A stretch of DNA of 64,000 bases from assembly GCA_942492125.1 (NCBI GenBank), contig CALODM010000031.1, positions 558,001 through 622,000 of the forward strand. The letters run 5' to 3'. Of the stretch, positions 8,998-17,891 are shown one piece after another (the first letter of the stretch is position 1; each line of letters opens with the position of its first letter). The position numbers and the translations under genes are program-made. This stretch comes from BCD1 sp942492125. GTDB taxonomy: Bacteria > Bacteroidota > Bacteroidia > Chitinophagales > Saprospiraceae. The notes beneath the pieces were generated by a model, which had not been told where the DNA came from, searched no databases, and was given only the letters and a program-made list of their open reading frames with translations.

Positions 8998-10707
8998 CTA
9001 ATATCCGGGATTCTGTATCCAGTTCGTTTTATTTATCTCTTCCAATGGAATGGGAAATAAATAATGGCTAACAGGGAAGGATCTCTGCTGTTGAACGAAA
9101 TATCTGTAATTTTTTTCTCCGGTCATTTCATCTCTTATAACCTCCAGTCCGATAGCATCTTCGGCAAAATCTGTTTCAGCATCCAGCCATCGTCGTGCAT
9201 CGTACCAGCGATTTCCTTCAAAAGCCAATTCGACCTTTCGTTCGTGTTTGATCTTTTCGAGAAGATCAGAGCCGGTTTGAGAACTTTCAATAGGAGGCAT
9301 GTTAACCCCGGGCCTTGATCTAACCATGTTAATGTATTGCTCAGCAACACCATGATTCCCTAAGTGATACTGTGCTTCCGCGTAAGTCAGGTAAAATTCA
9401 GCCAATCTCATATAGATATAGGGCGTTGTACTGCTCAAAGCAGAACCTGGCTTCCAGTTGAGATCAAGTCCTTTACGGATGGTATGGTCAATTAAGGCTC
9501 CGTTCCACCAGAACTGGACATCTTCGCATCTGCTATCCATTCCGCAATCCCAGAATTCTACCTCCCGATCGTTAATAAAAGATCCATCATGTACAATGGA
9601 CAAATACAGTCGAGGATCCCTGTTGGCATATGGATTTAACGGATCATAACCAGTCGCGTTGGGGTTTATGACAGGAGACAAATCACTTTCATCACCTGTA
9701 TAGCCAAAAACCGGGATCTCTCCACCAATGGTTTCATATTCATCAACAAGATTCATTAAAGGATTTTCCTGTGACCAGCCTGCATCTCCGTTAGGCAGCC
9801 TCCATTCTTCGATATTGTGACCTCCAGAGGGCGTATAATATCCGAGTTTGAAACCAATTTCAGGTCCTCTCATTCCGACAAACTGCTTGAAGAAGATAAC
9901 CTCCGGGTCATTGGCATTAATAAAAAGGTTGTTGAAATCAGCGGAGATGGAATAAATATCCAGGTCGAACAATGTTTCACATGCATCTGCAACTTTTTCC
10001 CACGCTTCTGTACTACCAGGGCCAAAAAGTGGGCTGGCTGCATAAAGAAGGGCTCGCGCTCTCAAAGCCAGTGCAGCACCTTTTGTAGTTTTACCGAAAT
10101 CAGCTCCGGCATTAGAAACAGGTAAATCAGCAGCTGCCTCCAACAGTTCAACATCAATGAATGACACTATTTCAGCAACAGGTGTTCTTTCATGGATCTG
10201 GTCAGCGCCCTCTACGGTTACAGTACTTTTAAGTAAAGGGACTTCTCCATATCTGGAAAACAATTCTGTATAAAACCAGGCTCTGAGAAACCGAACTTCA
10301 GCGATTAACTGAGCCATTCTTTCGGGGTCCCCCAGGCTTGGATCGACATTCTCAAGAAATAGGTTAAGATTGCGAATAGCTGAATAAGCCTGAATCCAGA
10401 AGCCACCGAACAAGTGCATATTAGTGGGGGTGATTTGGCCTTGCGTGTATTTATTGGTGAGCCTTGAGCCTTGATGAATGTCGTATGACTCATCCGTCAG
10501 AGAGGTCAACCTCAATCCCCCGGCCCATTGTACATAACCGTGTGGAAGTTCGTCGTATCGTGCATTGACATAAATTTCCAAAAGCTCGGGGTCACTCCAC
10601 AGGGCAGCATCTGATACAGCGTCCAATGGCTCAAGATCCAAAATGTTATTACAAGATGAGCAAATGGTCAGGAAGAAGATGATAATAAAAAAATATGTTG
10701 ATTTCAT
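8998..10707 (-). CDS. SusD/RagB-family outer-membrane glycan-binding lipoprotein
   Basis: The 569-residue protein has a lipoprotein signal ending FFLTICSSCNNILDLEP and the helix-rich architecture of SusD: an N-terminal segment LEPLDAVSDAALW, a middle RFLRAWFYTELFSRYGEVPLL motif, which is a hallmark of the family, and the C-terminal KHERKVELAFEGNRWYDARRW and FPIPLEEINKTNWIQNPGY. SusD proteins sit as lids over the TonB-dependent SusC pore and capture oligosaccharides at the cell surface. Its gene follows susC by 12 bases, so the two are co-transcribed and should form the usual SusCD complex. The ligand cannot be deduced beyond the linked GH144-like and GH35-like enzymes. Confidence 0.95.
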   Translation of the reverse strand: MKSTYFFIIIFFLTICSSCNNILDLEPLDAVSDAALWSDPELLEIYVNARYDELPHGYVQWAGGLRLTSLTDESYDIHQGSRLTNKYTQGQITPTNMHLFGGFWIQAYSAIRNLNLFLENVDPSLGDPERMAQLIAEVRFLRAWFYTELFSRYGEVPLLKSTVTVEGADQIHERTPVAEIVSFIDVELLEAAADLPVSNAGADFGKTTKGAALALRARALLYAASPLFGPGSTEAWEKVADACETLFDLDIYSISADFNNLFINANDPEVIFFKQFVGMRGPEIGFKLGYYTPSGGHNIEEWRLPNGDAGWSQENPLMNLVDEYETIGGEIPVFGYTGDESDLSPVINPNATGYDPLNPYANRDPRLYLSIVHDGSFINDREVEFWDCGMDSRCEDVQFWWNGALIDHTIRKGLDLNWKPGSALSSTTPYIYMRLAEFYLTYAEAQYHLGNHGVAEQYINMVRSRPGVNMPPIESSQTGSDLLEKIKHERKVELAFEGNRWYDARRWLDAETDFAEDAIGLEVIRDEMTGEKNYRYFVQQQRSFPVSHYLFPIPLEEINKTNWIQNPGY

Positions 10708-10719
10708 TTGTTCATTACT

Positions 10720-13700
10720 TTAAAATGTTACGGATAACCCCGAGGAAATAACTCTTTGCTGGGGGTAATACCATCCCGTATCGGAAGGGCTCTCCGGATC
10801 ATATAGTCCTACGGAATTATATATGAAACCCAGATTAAAGGCGCTGGCAAATACCCGTAAATTCGAAATCCGAATTTGACTGGTAAGCCGCTCAGGCAGG
10901 GTATATGCCAGCTCAACATTCTTGATCCTAAGAAAATGATTGTCCCTTACCCAGATCGTTGAGACTTCCTGGATGGTACTACTGGACATATCCCAGGCTG
11001 CTGGGCTTTGAGCATTAGGTGTTGCTTCTTCCGACATCCATCGATTCTCAAAGTACCAGGAATCCTGGTTCACATCCCAGGGGCGATAAATGGTGCTTGC
11101 GCCTGATTGTCCCTGGAAAAAAGCATTAAGTTCTATACCTTTCCAACTTGCTCCTAAGGAGAAACCATAAACGATCCTCGGCGTAGGCCCCTTGGGCAAC
11201 AAAATTCGATCATCGGCTGTAATGCTTCCATCATTATTAACATCAACAAAACGGACATCCCCTGGCTTGGCATCAGGAAAGTGAGGTGAATTTTCAATCT
11301 GCTCCTGATTTTGATACAGGCCGTCGGCCTCATAAACCAGGAGGTAATCAATGGGGCTGCCCTCCACCTTTTGGTAATCAGGAACAAAGGGAGACTCGTC
11401 CACAAACACAATTTCATTCTTGGCATAAGTAAACTGGCCGCCTATCCGGTATTTAAGGTTATTATTCAATGTGCGTCTATGAAGTACAGAAACTTCAAGG
11501 CCCATGTTTTTTGTCTTACCGATATTTTCATTGGGCAATTCAATACCAGCGTAAATGGGGACAGAAGCATTTCTTTGAGCGAGTATATTTGACCTTTTTT
11601 CATAGAATCCATCTATAGTGAAATCGAACAATCCATTTAAAAGGGAGAGATCAACACCAACATTGGTTTTTTCGGCTGTTTCCCATGTTATGTTGGGATT
11701 AGGTGTTGTAGCTGGGGTTAACCCTGTGCTTAGCAATGGATTGTCACCAAATACGGCAGCCTCATCAATGTTGTAAACCTGTAGATATTGAAAACTATTT
11801 ACCCGGTCATTTCCGAGCTGGCCCCATGATCCTCTCAATTTCAAGCCTTCGATAATTCCACTTTTCCAGAACTCCTCTTCTGAAACCCTCCAGCCAACTG
11901 ATACACCGGGAAAAGTCCCGAACCTGTCATCCTTCGCGAAATTTTGGGAGCCGTCAACTCTCAGGGTAAATTCCAGCATATAGGTATCGTCGAAATTGTA
12001 ATTAAATCTGCCGAAATAGTTGACCCGGGCACTTTGCCAACCTCGTCCGTCATTGTCCTGGTTTGCTTCAGATCCGGTGAAAAGGAAAGGAAGTTCTTCT
12101 GATATTAGACCAATACGGGAAGCAGATACATATTCCCCATTGACTTGATTTTGTTCATAGGCAACAAACCCACTAAGTCCATGCTTTCCAAATTCCCTGG
12201 AATAATTGATCCTTGCATGATAAGTCTGACTGATTTCATTATCAGATTGCTGAAACAGATTTATTGTGCCAGTATTGTCACGAAGATTCTCATATTCTCC
12301 ATCACTGTTCAAAAAAAAGATATCATATGGTTTTTGGAGGACCTTTCTATTCTGGTTAATAATATCAATTGCTCCAAAAGCATTCAATGAAAGCCCCTTC
12401 ACCCATTGATCAAGCGAGATAGTAGTACTCAACTTTGTATTATATACATTACGGTCGATTTCAGAACCTCCACTCAGACCATTCATGCCAGGTAAAATGT
12501 TTCCTTTACTGGTATTTCTAAGTAGACCATTGTCATAATATGGAGCTTCAAAAGGTGCCATATTATAAATCCCACGAATCAGACCTTCAACGCCTCCGGA
12601 TCCATTGGTCTTTTCAAATCTTCCGGCAAGATCAAGCCCCAACTCCAGGAAAGAGGTCGCATTCACATCTATATTCGAGCGAACATTATTTTGATTAAAC
12701 CCAAATTCAGACCCTCTGAAGTTGGCGTCTTGATATAAATGCTGACCCGACACATAATATTTGAGATTTTCCGACCCTCCTGATAAACTGAGGTTGTGTT
12801 GATATTGTGGGCTCCAGGTATCCATAGCTTCTTCCCACCAATCTGTATCCGACCAGATATTCTGGTCATTTTCTCCTTCCCGATAATCCTCAATAATGTT
12901 TTGATATATCTGTGGCCGTCCATTTCTGTCATTCTGTTCATCAAGCCAGGTCAGGTAGTCAGGAGCATTCATCAATTCCTGACGTTTGGCTGGTTGTGTA
13001 TACGAAAAGGAATTACTGTAATTTAACTTTGGGACACCCTGGACACCCCGTTTGGTAGTAACTAAAATCACACCATTGGCTGCCTGCGCCCCATAAATTG
13101 CCGCAGAAGCATCTTTCAGGATGGATATACTTTCAATATCCTCAGGATTCAATCTTTCAAAGCTTCCTCTGTTGGCTACGCCATCGATCACAAAAAGAGG
13201 TGAAGCATCACCTGTTGTGGCTTTACCCCTGATAAAAATATCCATGCTTTCCCGCCCTGGTTCTCCACCTCTCGCATTGATCACCAGGCCAGGAATACGG
13301 CCCGCCAGATTATTGGCTACATTAGCTGTTTTTGTTTGTGTAATCTCCCGGGCCTCAATTTTGGCAATGGCTCCTGTAATTGATTCCTTCTTCTGTATAC
13401 CATACCCCACTACAATGATCTCGTCCAAAGCCTCAACGTTGAGTTCCATCTTCACCTTGATGAAGACATCTTCAGAACTAACAGGTACTTCCCGGGAGAG
13501 GTAGCCTATATAACTGATAATTAAAGTCTGGTTCCCTTTCGGAATTTCTATTTGGAACTGGCCATTAATATCAGTAGTTGTACCAATATCAGTGCCCTTC
13601 AGCAAAACAGTTGCACCGAAAAGACCTTCGCCATTTTCGTCCGTCACTTCACCCTGGATCAGATCGGGTTCTTCTTCCGGAATGGGTTCCTCATCATCAG

Positions 13701-14064
13701 ACACAGAATGGTCTTTCAGAACGTTGATGGTATTATTAAAACGTTTGAATATAAGCTTATGCGCTTTTGAAGCCAACTGCAGTGCCTGATCGGCGTTCTG
13801 ATTTCCAGGTTCCAGAAAGATCTCCCCATCCAGAGAGCCACCCAGATCCTTCTCGTGATAAGAAAAAGTCAGATCTGATTTTTGCTCAATTAACCTGAAG
13901 AGTTCCCTCACTGAAATTTTACCACTCCTATCCAGATAAATATCATTCAAGGAGACGGTGCTCTGTCCAACAACGACAGTCGCCATCGCCAGGTTAAAAA
14001 TCAAAAGGCAAGCCATTGGTTTCATTATACGAAAAATGAGATCAGATGATTTTGATCTACTCAT
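10720..14064 (-). CDS. SusC/RagA-family TonB-dependent outer-membrane transporter with STN domain
   Basis: The 1114-residue transporter has, in order, a signal peptide ending AMATVVVGQ, a secretin/TonB N-terminal (STN) domain at about residues 45-115, a carboxypeptidase-regulatory-like domain at about 136-215 (IQGEVTDENGEGLFGATV), a TonB-box-like DEIIVVGYG at about 214-222, the plug (ITGAIAKIEA to VILVTTKRG) and the 22-strand barrel ending in aromatic-rich strands. The STN domain is the part that signals to a FecR-type anti-sigma factor, and such a gene lies directly upstream. ATG at 14064 begins the signal region and leaves a 37-base gap after fecR; the open frame to 14145 would overlap fecR. 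It should import oligosaccharides with the SusD encoded downstream and switch on the locus when occupied. Confidence 0.95.
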   Translation of the reverse strand: MSRSKSSDLIFRIMKPMACLLIFNLAMATVVVGQSTVSLNDIYLDRSGKISVRELFRLIEQKSDLTFSYHEKDLGGSLDGEIFLEPGNQNADQALQLASKAHKLIFKRFNNTINVLKDHSVSDDEEPIPEEEPDLIQGEVTDENGEGLFGATVLLKGTDIGTTTDINGQFQIEIPKGNQTLIISYIGYLSREVPVSSEDVFIKVKMELNVEALDEIIVVGYGIQKKESITGAIAKIEAREITQTKTANVANNLAGRIPGLVINARGGEPGRESMDIFIRGKATTGDASPLFVIDGVANRGSFERLNPEDIESISILKDASAAIYGAQAANGVILVTTKRGVQGVPKLNYSNSFSYTQPAKRQELMNAPDYLTWLDEQNDRNGRPQIYQNIIEDYREGENDQNIWSDTDWWEEAMDTWSPQYQHNLSLSGGSENLKYYVSGQHLYQDANFRGSEFGFNQNNVRSNIDVNATSFLELGLDLAGRFEKTNGSGGVEGLIRGIYNMAPFEAPYYDNGLLRNTSKGNILPGMNGLSGGSEIDRNVYNTKLSTTISLDQWVKGLSLNAFGAIDIINQNRKVLQKPYDIFFLNSDGEYENLRDNTGTINLFQQSDNEISQTYHARINYSREFGKHGLSGFVAYEQNQVNGEYVSASRIGLISEELPFLFTGSEANQDNDGRGWQSARVNYFGRFNYNFDDTYMLEFTLRVDGSQNFAKDDRFGTFPGVSVGWRVSEEEFWKSGIIEGLKLRGSWGQLGNDRVNSFQYLQVYNIDEAAVFGDNPLLSTGLTPATTPNPNITWETAEKTNVGVDLSLLNGLFDFTIDGFYEKRSNILAQRNASVPIYAGIELPNENIGKTKNMGLEVSVLHRRTLNNNLKYRIGGQFTYAKNEIVFVDESPFVPDYQKVEGSPIDYLLVYEADGLYQNQEQIENSPHFPDAKPGDVRFVDVNNDGSITADDRILLPKGPTPRIVYGFSLGASWKGIELNAFFQGQSGASTIYRPWDVNQDSWYFENRWMSEEATPNAQSPAAWDMSSSTIQEVSTIWVRDNHFLRIKNVELAYTLPERLTSQIRISNLRVFASAFNLGFIYNSVGLYDPESPSDTGWYYPQQRVISSGLSVTF

Positions 14065-14101
14065 GACAATTTGGTTTTCGTTTATGAAATCCCGGATGTT
14101 A

Positions 14102-15115
14102 TTAGAAAGATAAAAACAAGGAATCGTTCCTGATTTGATGATCAAAGCGTCGCAGCGTGCTCATGTTGAATAAAACATTTTCCAGCGTTTCCTGCTTGAA
14201 ACTAGCGGTGTAGGACCAATCGGAAGAAGTGGGTTTGTTCAAAACAGATACTTCGACCCCATACCATGAATGAAGCTTTTCTACAACTTCATCAAAGGAA
14301 GCTTCTCTGAAAACCAAATAGCCATCTTTCCAACCTGTCACATACCTGTGATCAAAAGAAGTTGAAGTGAATGAGCTATTCGCTTTATCAAATATGGCCA
14401 TTTGACTTGGACTGAGTTCCATAGTCGCATCTGAAGAACTTGAATTTAGACGAACCCTTCCCTCGACCAAAGCCACCGAAGGTGAACTTTGGGCAGTGTT
14501 GATGTTAAACTGGGTACCCAGAACGACTACTTCGAAGCCTTCGGTTTCTACCCTGAAAGGCCTTTTGGCATCATGAGTGACCTCGAAAAATGCTTCCCCC
14601 TGTAATTTTACTCGTCTGGATTCAGTATTGAATGTTTCCGGATATTCCAAAAAACTGCCAGCATTCAAAAAAACTGTTGATCCATCAGGTAAAAGGTGTT
14701 GAGACCTCATTCCTGGGGCATTGCTTTTATGCAATATTTCCGTGGAGGTATACAGGGAAGGTTGCTGCTGATCTACGGAAATCACATAGATCAAGGTTAT
14801 GGTACTAACTACTATCAAGGCCACAGCTGCTACTTTGAGCCATACGCTTCTGAGTCCTATCACGCTTGCTCGAGGTCGGGTTTCCTGTTTCACCCGATCA
14901 AGAACAAGTTGCTTTGATTTTGGATCTGGTTTATATTCTTTAAATTTCAGGCTTAGAATCATTTCTCTTGACTGATCAAGCATTACCTTCTTTTGAGGGT
15001 TTTTGTTAATCCAGTCAAGCCAATGGTTCTCCAGCTCAGGAGTTGGGTTAATAACCCAGCTCCTGAAGGATTCATCCGTTAAAAAATCTTCTATATTCCT
15101 GAATGATTTTTCCAT
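14102..15115 (-). CDS. FecR-family anti-sigma factor / transmembrane sensor
   Basis: The 337-residue protein has a cytoplasmic N-terminal part with NHWLDWINKNPQKK, a single transmembrane helix at about residues 92-113 (VWLKVAAVALIVVSTITLIYV), a periplasmic FecR domain (HLLPDGSTVFLNAGSFLEYP, RVKLQGEAFFEVTHD, RPFRVETEGFEVVVLGTQFNI) and a C-terminal DUF4974 domain that binds the STN domain of partner transporters. It holds the ECF sigma factor inactive until the SusC-type transporter engages ligand. It is encoded immediately upstream of susC. Here the sigma gene is not directly adjacent: a PKD lipoprotein gene lies between them. Length and architecture are otherwise standard. Confidence 0.95.
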   Translation of the reverse strand: MEKSFRNIEDFLTDESFRSWVINPTPELENHWLDWINKNPQKKVMLDQSREMILSLKFKEYKPDPKSKQLVLDRVKQETRPRASVIGLRSVWLKVAAVALIVVSTITLIYVISVDQQQPSLYTSTEILHKSNAPGMRSQHLLPDGSTVFLNAGSFLEYPETFNTESRRVKLQGEAFFEVTHDAKRPFRVETEGFEVVVLGTQFNINTAQSSPSVALVEGRVRLNSSSSDATMELSPSQMAIFDKANSSFTSTSFDHRYVTGWKDGYLVFREASFDEVVEKLHSWYGVEVSVLNKPTSSDWSYTASFKQETLENVLFNMSTLRRFDHQIRNDSLFLSF

Positions 15116-15169
15116 GTTAATTCTTTTCTCATAATCTCTCCGGCAACAAAAAAGTGTTATCCAGGATGA

Positions 15170-16132
15170 TTAATTTTGTTCTTTTTCCTTGAGCGACATT
15201 TCATCGACCCAAACGTTTAACTCACTTCCCGATATACCCCCAAAATGCTTAAAAAATGGTCCGGTATTATCTGCAGTACCATCAGCATAACCGACATCAG
15301 CAAAAGTGGATAGATCAGCAGTTGTAAACTCATAAGTAAACCGCTTCCAACTGGTGCTGACATTGGGATCTTCGATCGCAGCATCCCCCGTCCATAGTGG
15401 AGTATACCACCCCTCTGCAGGATCATCGTTTTTGACATTCAAGATACTTACTTCAGACAAGATAAACGCTTCACTACCTTTCATGTAAAAACTAAATACA
15501 TAAGTAGTATTTGACTCCAGAGAAACAAGGAATTCCGGCCCGTTCTCATGGGGACGCAACTGAAATTCACCATAGTCAGATGAGGCTGTCAATTTCAAAG
15601 ATTGTGCGGTCCCATTGGCTCCCTCAGAAGTTTCCAGCTCTACAGAAACGGTACCGTCATTTGGTGTCCAAAAAAACCATTTGTCCACCGCGCCAAAATC
15701 AGCATCCTGATCCTCCAGGCCATATACAGCTCTGTTCAGCATCTCCACCGGCCCTACCTGTATTACCAACTCATCCGTATCGGATGCACCGTCTTCCGAC
15801 CTTGTCACGGTCAGGGTTATCGTTACCTGACCGATCGCTTCAGACCATGAGACTGAAGCGTCCTTACTGGTTATGGTCTGGGTTCCGTCTGAAAATGTCC
15901 ATTCCCAGGTATCCGGTTCGCCTTCACTGCCATCAGACAGCGTAATAGGTTGTCCTGCTTTAATTCTTCTACCATCAATTGAATTTAGATCCGTGATGAA
16001 GTTAATTCCCGAAACATCAATTTTTGCAACCAACTCATTCAACACAGGATCCTCCTCTTTTTCACAACTAAAAAAAGTGATGATGGTAAATACCGATAGC
16101 AATAATGCCGTTACTCTTAAATAATTTTTCAT
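15170..16132 (-). CDS. PKD-domain lipoprotein with C-terminal carbohydrate-binding-like domain
   Basis: The 320-residue lipoprotein has its lipid cysteine at residue 23 (TITFFSC). Residues 35-128 form one PKD domain, with the strands ITLSDGSEGEPDTWEWTFSDG and VTITLTVTRSEDGASDTDEL. Residues 135-315 resemble CBM4/9- or CBM22-like jelly rolls: NGTAQSLKLTASSDYGEFQLRP, ESNTTYVFSFYMKGSEA, SWKRFTYEFTTADLS and ELNVWVDEMSLKE. No catalytic residues are apparent, so it is most likely a surface glycan-binding protein, taking the role that SusE/SusF proteins have elsewhere. It is unusual in lying between the sigma factor gene (58 bases downstream of it) and fecR (54 bases upstream of that gene), where it would be transcribed before the sigma-controlled genes. 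Confidence 0.8.
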   Translation of the reverse strand: MKNYLRVTALLLSVFTIITFFSCEKEEDPVLNELVAKIDVSGINFITDLNSIDGRRIKAGQPITLSDGSEGEPDTWEWTFSDGTQTITSKDASVSWSEAIGQVTITLTVTRSEDGASDTDELVIQVGPVEMLNRAVYGLEDQDADFGAVDKWFFWTPNDGTVSVELETSEGANGTAQSLKLTASSDYGEFQLRPHENGPEFLVSLESNTTYVFSFYMKGSEAFILSEVSILNVKNDDPAEGWYTPLWTGDAAIEDPNVSTSWKRFTYEFTTADLSTFADVGYADGTADNTGPFFKHFGGISGSELNVWVDEMSLKEKEQN

Positions 16133-16189
16133 CGTTTTGTCATTTTTAAGTTTATATACTCCTATAGGACATGCATTCTGAAAATGACA

Positions 16190-16828
16190 TCACAATTCAG
16201 ATATTTTTTTCACAAATTGTATCTCTTGGGTGAAAATGTACCATGTGCCGATGAATAATGCGAGCACTTTTATCTTTTTCTGGAGGGATTTAAGGGCTTT
16301 ATACAAAAGGTTTCTTGCTGATTTAATGTTTTCAAAACCCTGAATTTCCCGGATCTCTTCATAGGTTAAATTTTCGTAGTAGAATAAAAAAATAATTTCC
16401 CGATACCTTTCAGAGAGGGTTTCCATAGCATTCTGTAATCTCAAAAGATTTTCTCTCCTAATTTCATCTTCAATGATCAATTCCTCTGCGTTAGCTACGA
16501 TGGAAAATGACTGTTGAAGATCCAATTCACGAAAGCTGCCTCTCTTGTTCCTGGACCGGATTATTTTTCTTCGAAATGCACTGAATAAATAGGGCTGTAT
16601 TTTATCCGTAGCAGAAAGGTGTTTACTCCTTCGTTTTAGCTCGATAAAGAGTTCTTGCAACACATCCTCCACCATAGCGTGATCCATTGTGAACTGGCAG
16701 CCATAATTGTATAACTTGTCAAAGTACTTTTGATAGATGAATTCAAAAGCAGACTCGTCTCCAGACCTGAAAAGATTCCAGATCTCCAGATCCGAGAGTT
16801 CCCTTTCGTCACTTTGACTTTTCTTCAT
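16190..16828 (-). CDS. ECF RNA polymerase sigma factor (Bacteroidota FecI type)
   Basis: The 212-residue protein carries region 2 (residues about 20-95: NLFRSGDESAFEFIYQKYFDKLYNYG and VEDVLQELFIEL) and region 4 (about 130-185: ALETLSERYREIIFLFYYENLTYEEI pattern, then KSARNLLYKALKSLQKKI), as in the ECF group found with FecR and SusC proteins in Bacteroidota. ATG at 16828 is used; an upstream TTG is less likely. The C-terminus carries an extra hydrophobic stretch, VLALFIGTWYIF, before a basic-acidic tail, which is not a standard part of sigma region 4 and might touch the membrane or FecR. It heads the locus, has a complete -33/-7 promoter of its own at 16915-16946, and should direct transcription of the PKD, fecR and sus genes. 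Confidence 0.93.
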   Translation of the reverse strand: MKKSQSDERELSDLEIWNLFRSGDESAFEFIYQKYFDKLYNYGCQFTMDHAMVEDVLQELFIELKRRSKHLSATDKIQPYLFSAFRRKIIRSRNKRGSFRELDLQQSFSIVANAEELIIEDEIRRENLLRLQNAMETLSERYREIIFLFYYENLTYEEIREIQGFENIKSARNLLYKALKSLQKKIKVLALFIGTWYIFTQEIQFVKKISEL

Positions 16829-17175
16829 ATACAATCGTCAGTTCACCAATTCATGATTCGATCTTTGAGGGTCCTTCTTTAATAAACGTGTGAAGATTTG
16901 AGAGGTATTTTACCCAAAAATAGATAAATTGACAGTTAGTAACAAAGAATTAAGCACATCATTTAAGGCAAACGAAAGGCTGTTTTTTTACCAAAAAATT
17001 ATTATTGAGCATTACGCTGATTGATACCAACAAAACTTAAATCGATAGTTTTTAACTGAGAGCTCTTTCCATAAAAGAAATAGCTACCAGAAATCGTTTC
17101 ATTTTCAACATGTTTTGTTTGGCAACAAAATTATGTTGAATGAAAACTTTTAGCGCTTCTGAATTTAGCAGTTAT
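16829..17175. other. Intergenic region between the sigma gene and the PNPOx-like gene
   Basis: Apart from the sigma gene promoter at 16915-16946 I see no gene here. Translations on both strands are broken by frequent stops. The right-hand part is the 3' flank of the PNPOx-like gene on the minus strand, but no strong GC hairpin with a T run is present, so the transcript from that gene may read into the sigma gene. Confidence 0.5.
16915..16946 (-). promoter_or_regulatory. Housekeeping (Bacteroidota-type) promoter for the ECF sigma gene
   Basis: Read on the minus strand, TTTG at 16946-16943 is the -33 box and TATTTTTG at 16922-16915 is an exact match to the TAnnTTTG -7 box, with a 20-base spacer, which is the preferred distance for the primary sigma factor of this phylum. 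Transcription would begin near 16908 and leave a leader of about 80 bases before the sigma gene ATG at 16828. It implies basal, constitutive expression of the sensor module. Confidence 0.7.
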
Positions 17176-17625
17176 CTACTTTTCCCAAACCAACCTCTTG
17201 CCAAAACCCAGCTTATTATCCGTCAACTTCACATGAGTTAACTCCAATACAGCTATTTCTCCGTCCATAGCTTTGGCGAAGGGAAATTTTTTATAATATC
17301 GTTTCCTTGCTTTGGTGACCTTCTCCTCATCTTCCAGTACCATTTTACCCTGGTACTGGACTCCGATGACAATGCCTTTTTTTTGTTTGTCCGGTAAAAT
17401 AGTACCGGCAACCCAGATTTGTTTGTTGGCTTCCTCCATATGCCGGCTTTTCATGTCAGTTTTAAAAACCAGTAATTTATACTCCTCTTCCAGCGCATAA
17501 TAGCAACTGGCACACCAGGGAACATCATTTTTGGAAGTAGCAAAATTCAGGACGGTCTGGTCTTTCACAAAAGACCAAATCCTTTTTTCTTCTTTTTCAG
17601 AAAGAGGCTTTTTTTGTACAGACAT
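17176..17625 (-). CDS. Pyridoxamine 5'-phosphate oxidase-like (flavin-binding split barrel) protein
   Basis: The 149-residue protein resembles small PNPOx-like split-barrel proteins: an N-terminal helix (LSEKEEKRIWSFVKDQTV), the strands LNFATSKNDVPWCASCYYALEE and YKLLVFKTDMKSRHMEEANKQIWVAGTI, and the late GIVIGVQYQGKMVLEDEEKV. Such domains bind FMN or F420-type cofactors or haem; the actual cofactor is not shown. ATG at 17625 gives the usual length; the open frame extends further, to 17757, but those residues look non-coding. A CAAAGGTA element at 17666-17673, equal to a minus-strand -7 box, sits about 40 bases upstream of the ATG, without a well-spaced -33 box. It is divergent from the TonB-dependent receptor gene. 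Confidence 0.75.
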   Translation of the reverse strand: MSVQKKPLSEKEEKRIWSFVKDQTVLNFATSKNDVPWCASCYYALEEEYKLLVFKTDMKSRHMEEANKQIWVAGTILPDKQKKGIVIGVQYQGKMVLEDEEKVTKARKRYYKKFPFAKAMDGEIAVLELTHVKLTDNKLGFGKRLVWEK

Positions 17626-17891
17626 GATTTTCGTTTTATGGATAAAACGCATTTTTAGTACTTGGCAAAGGTACGTTTTTAATTTAGGATTGATAGCTGA
17701 CAAGCCATTGATTTCGCATGAAAAAACCGAAAAATGCAGGTGTTTTCCAAAAAGCAATTCTACCTATTGTAAACCTTTCAGACGATGGGAATGAATTCAT
17801 CCTTCACAAAGAACCCATCACTATTTTTGAACTTTATCGGGTTTATTTTGTCCTGATACTTGTACCTGAACACAAAACACTAACCGCGACA

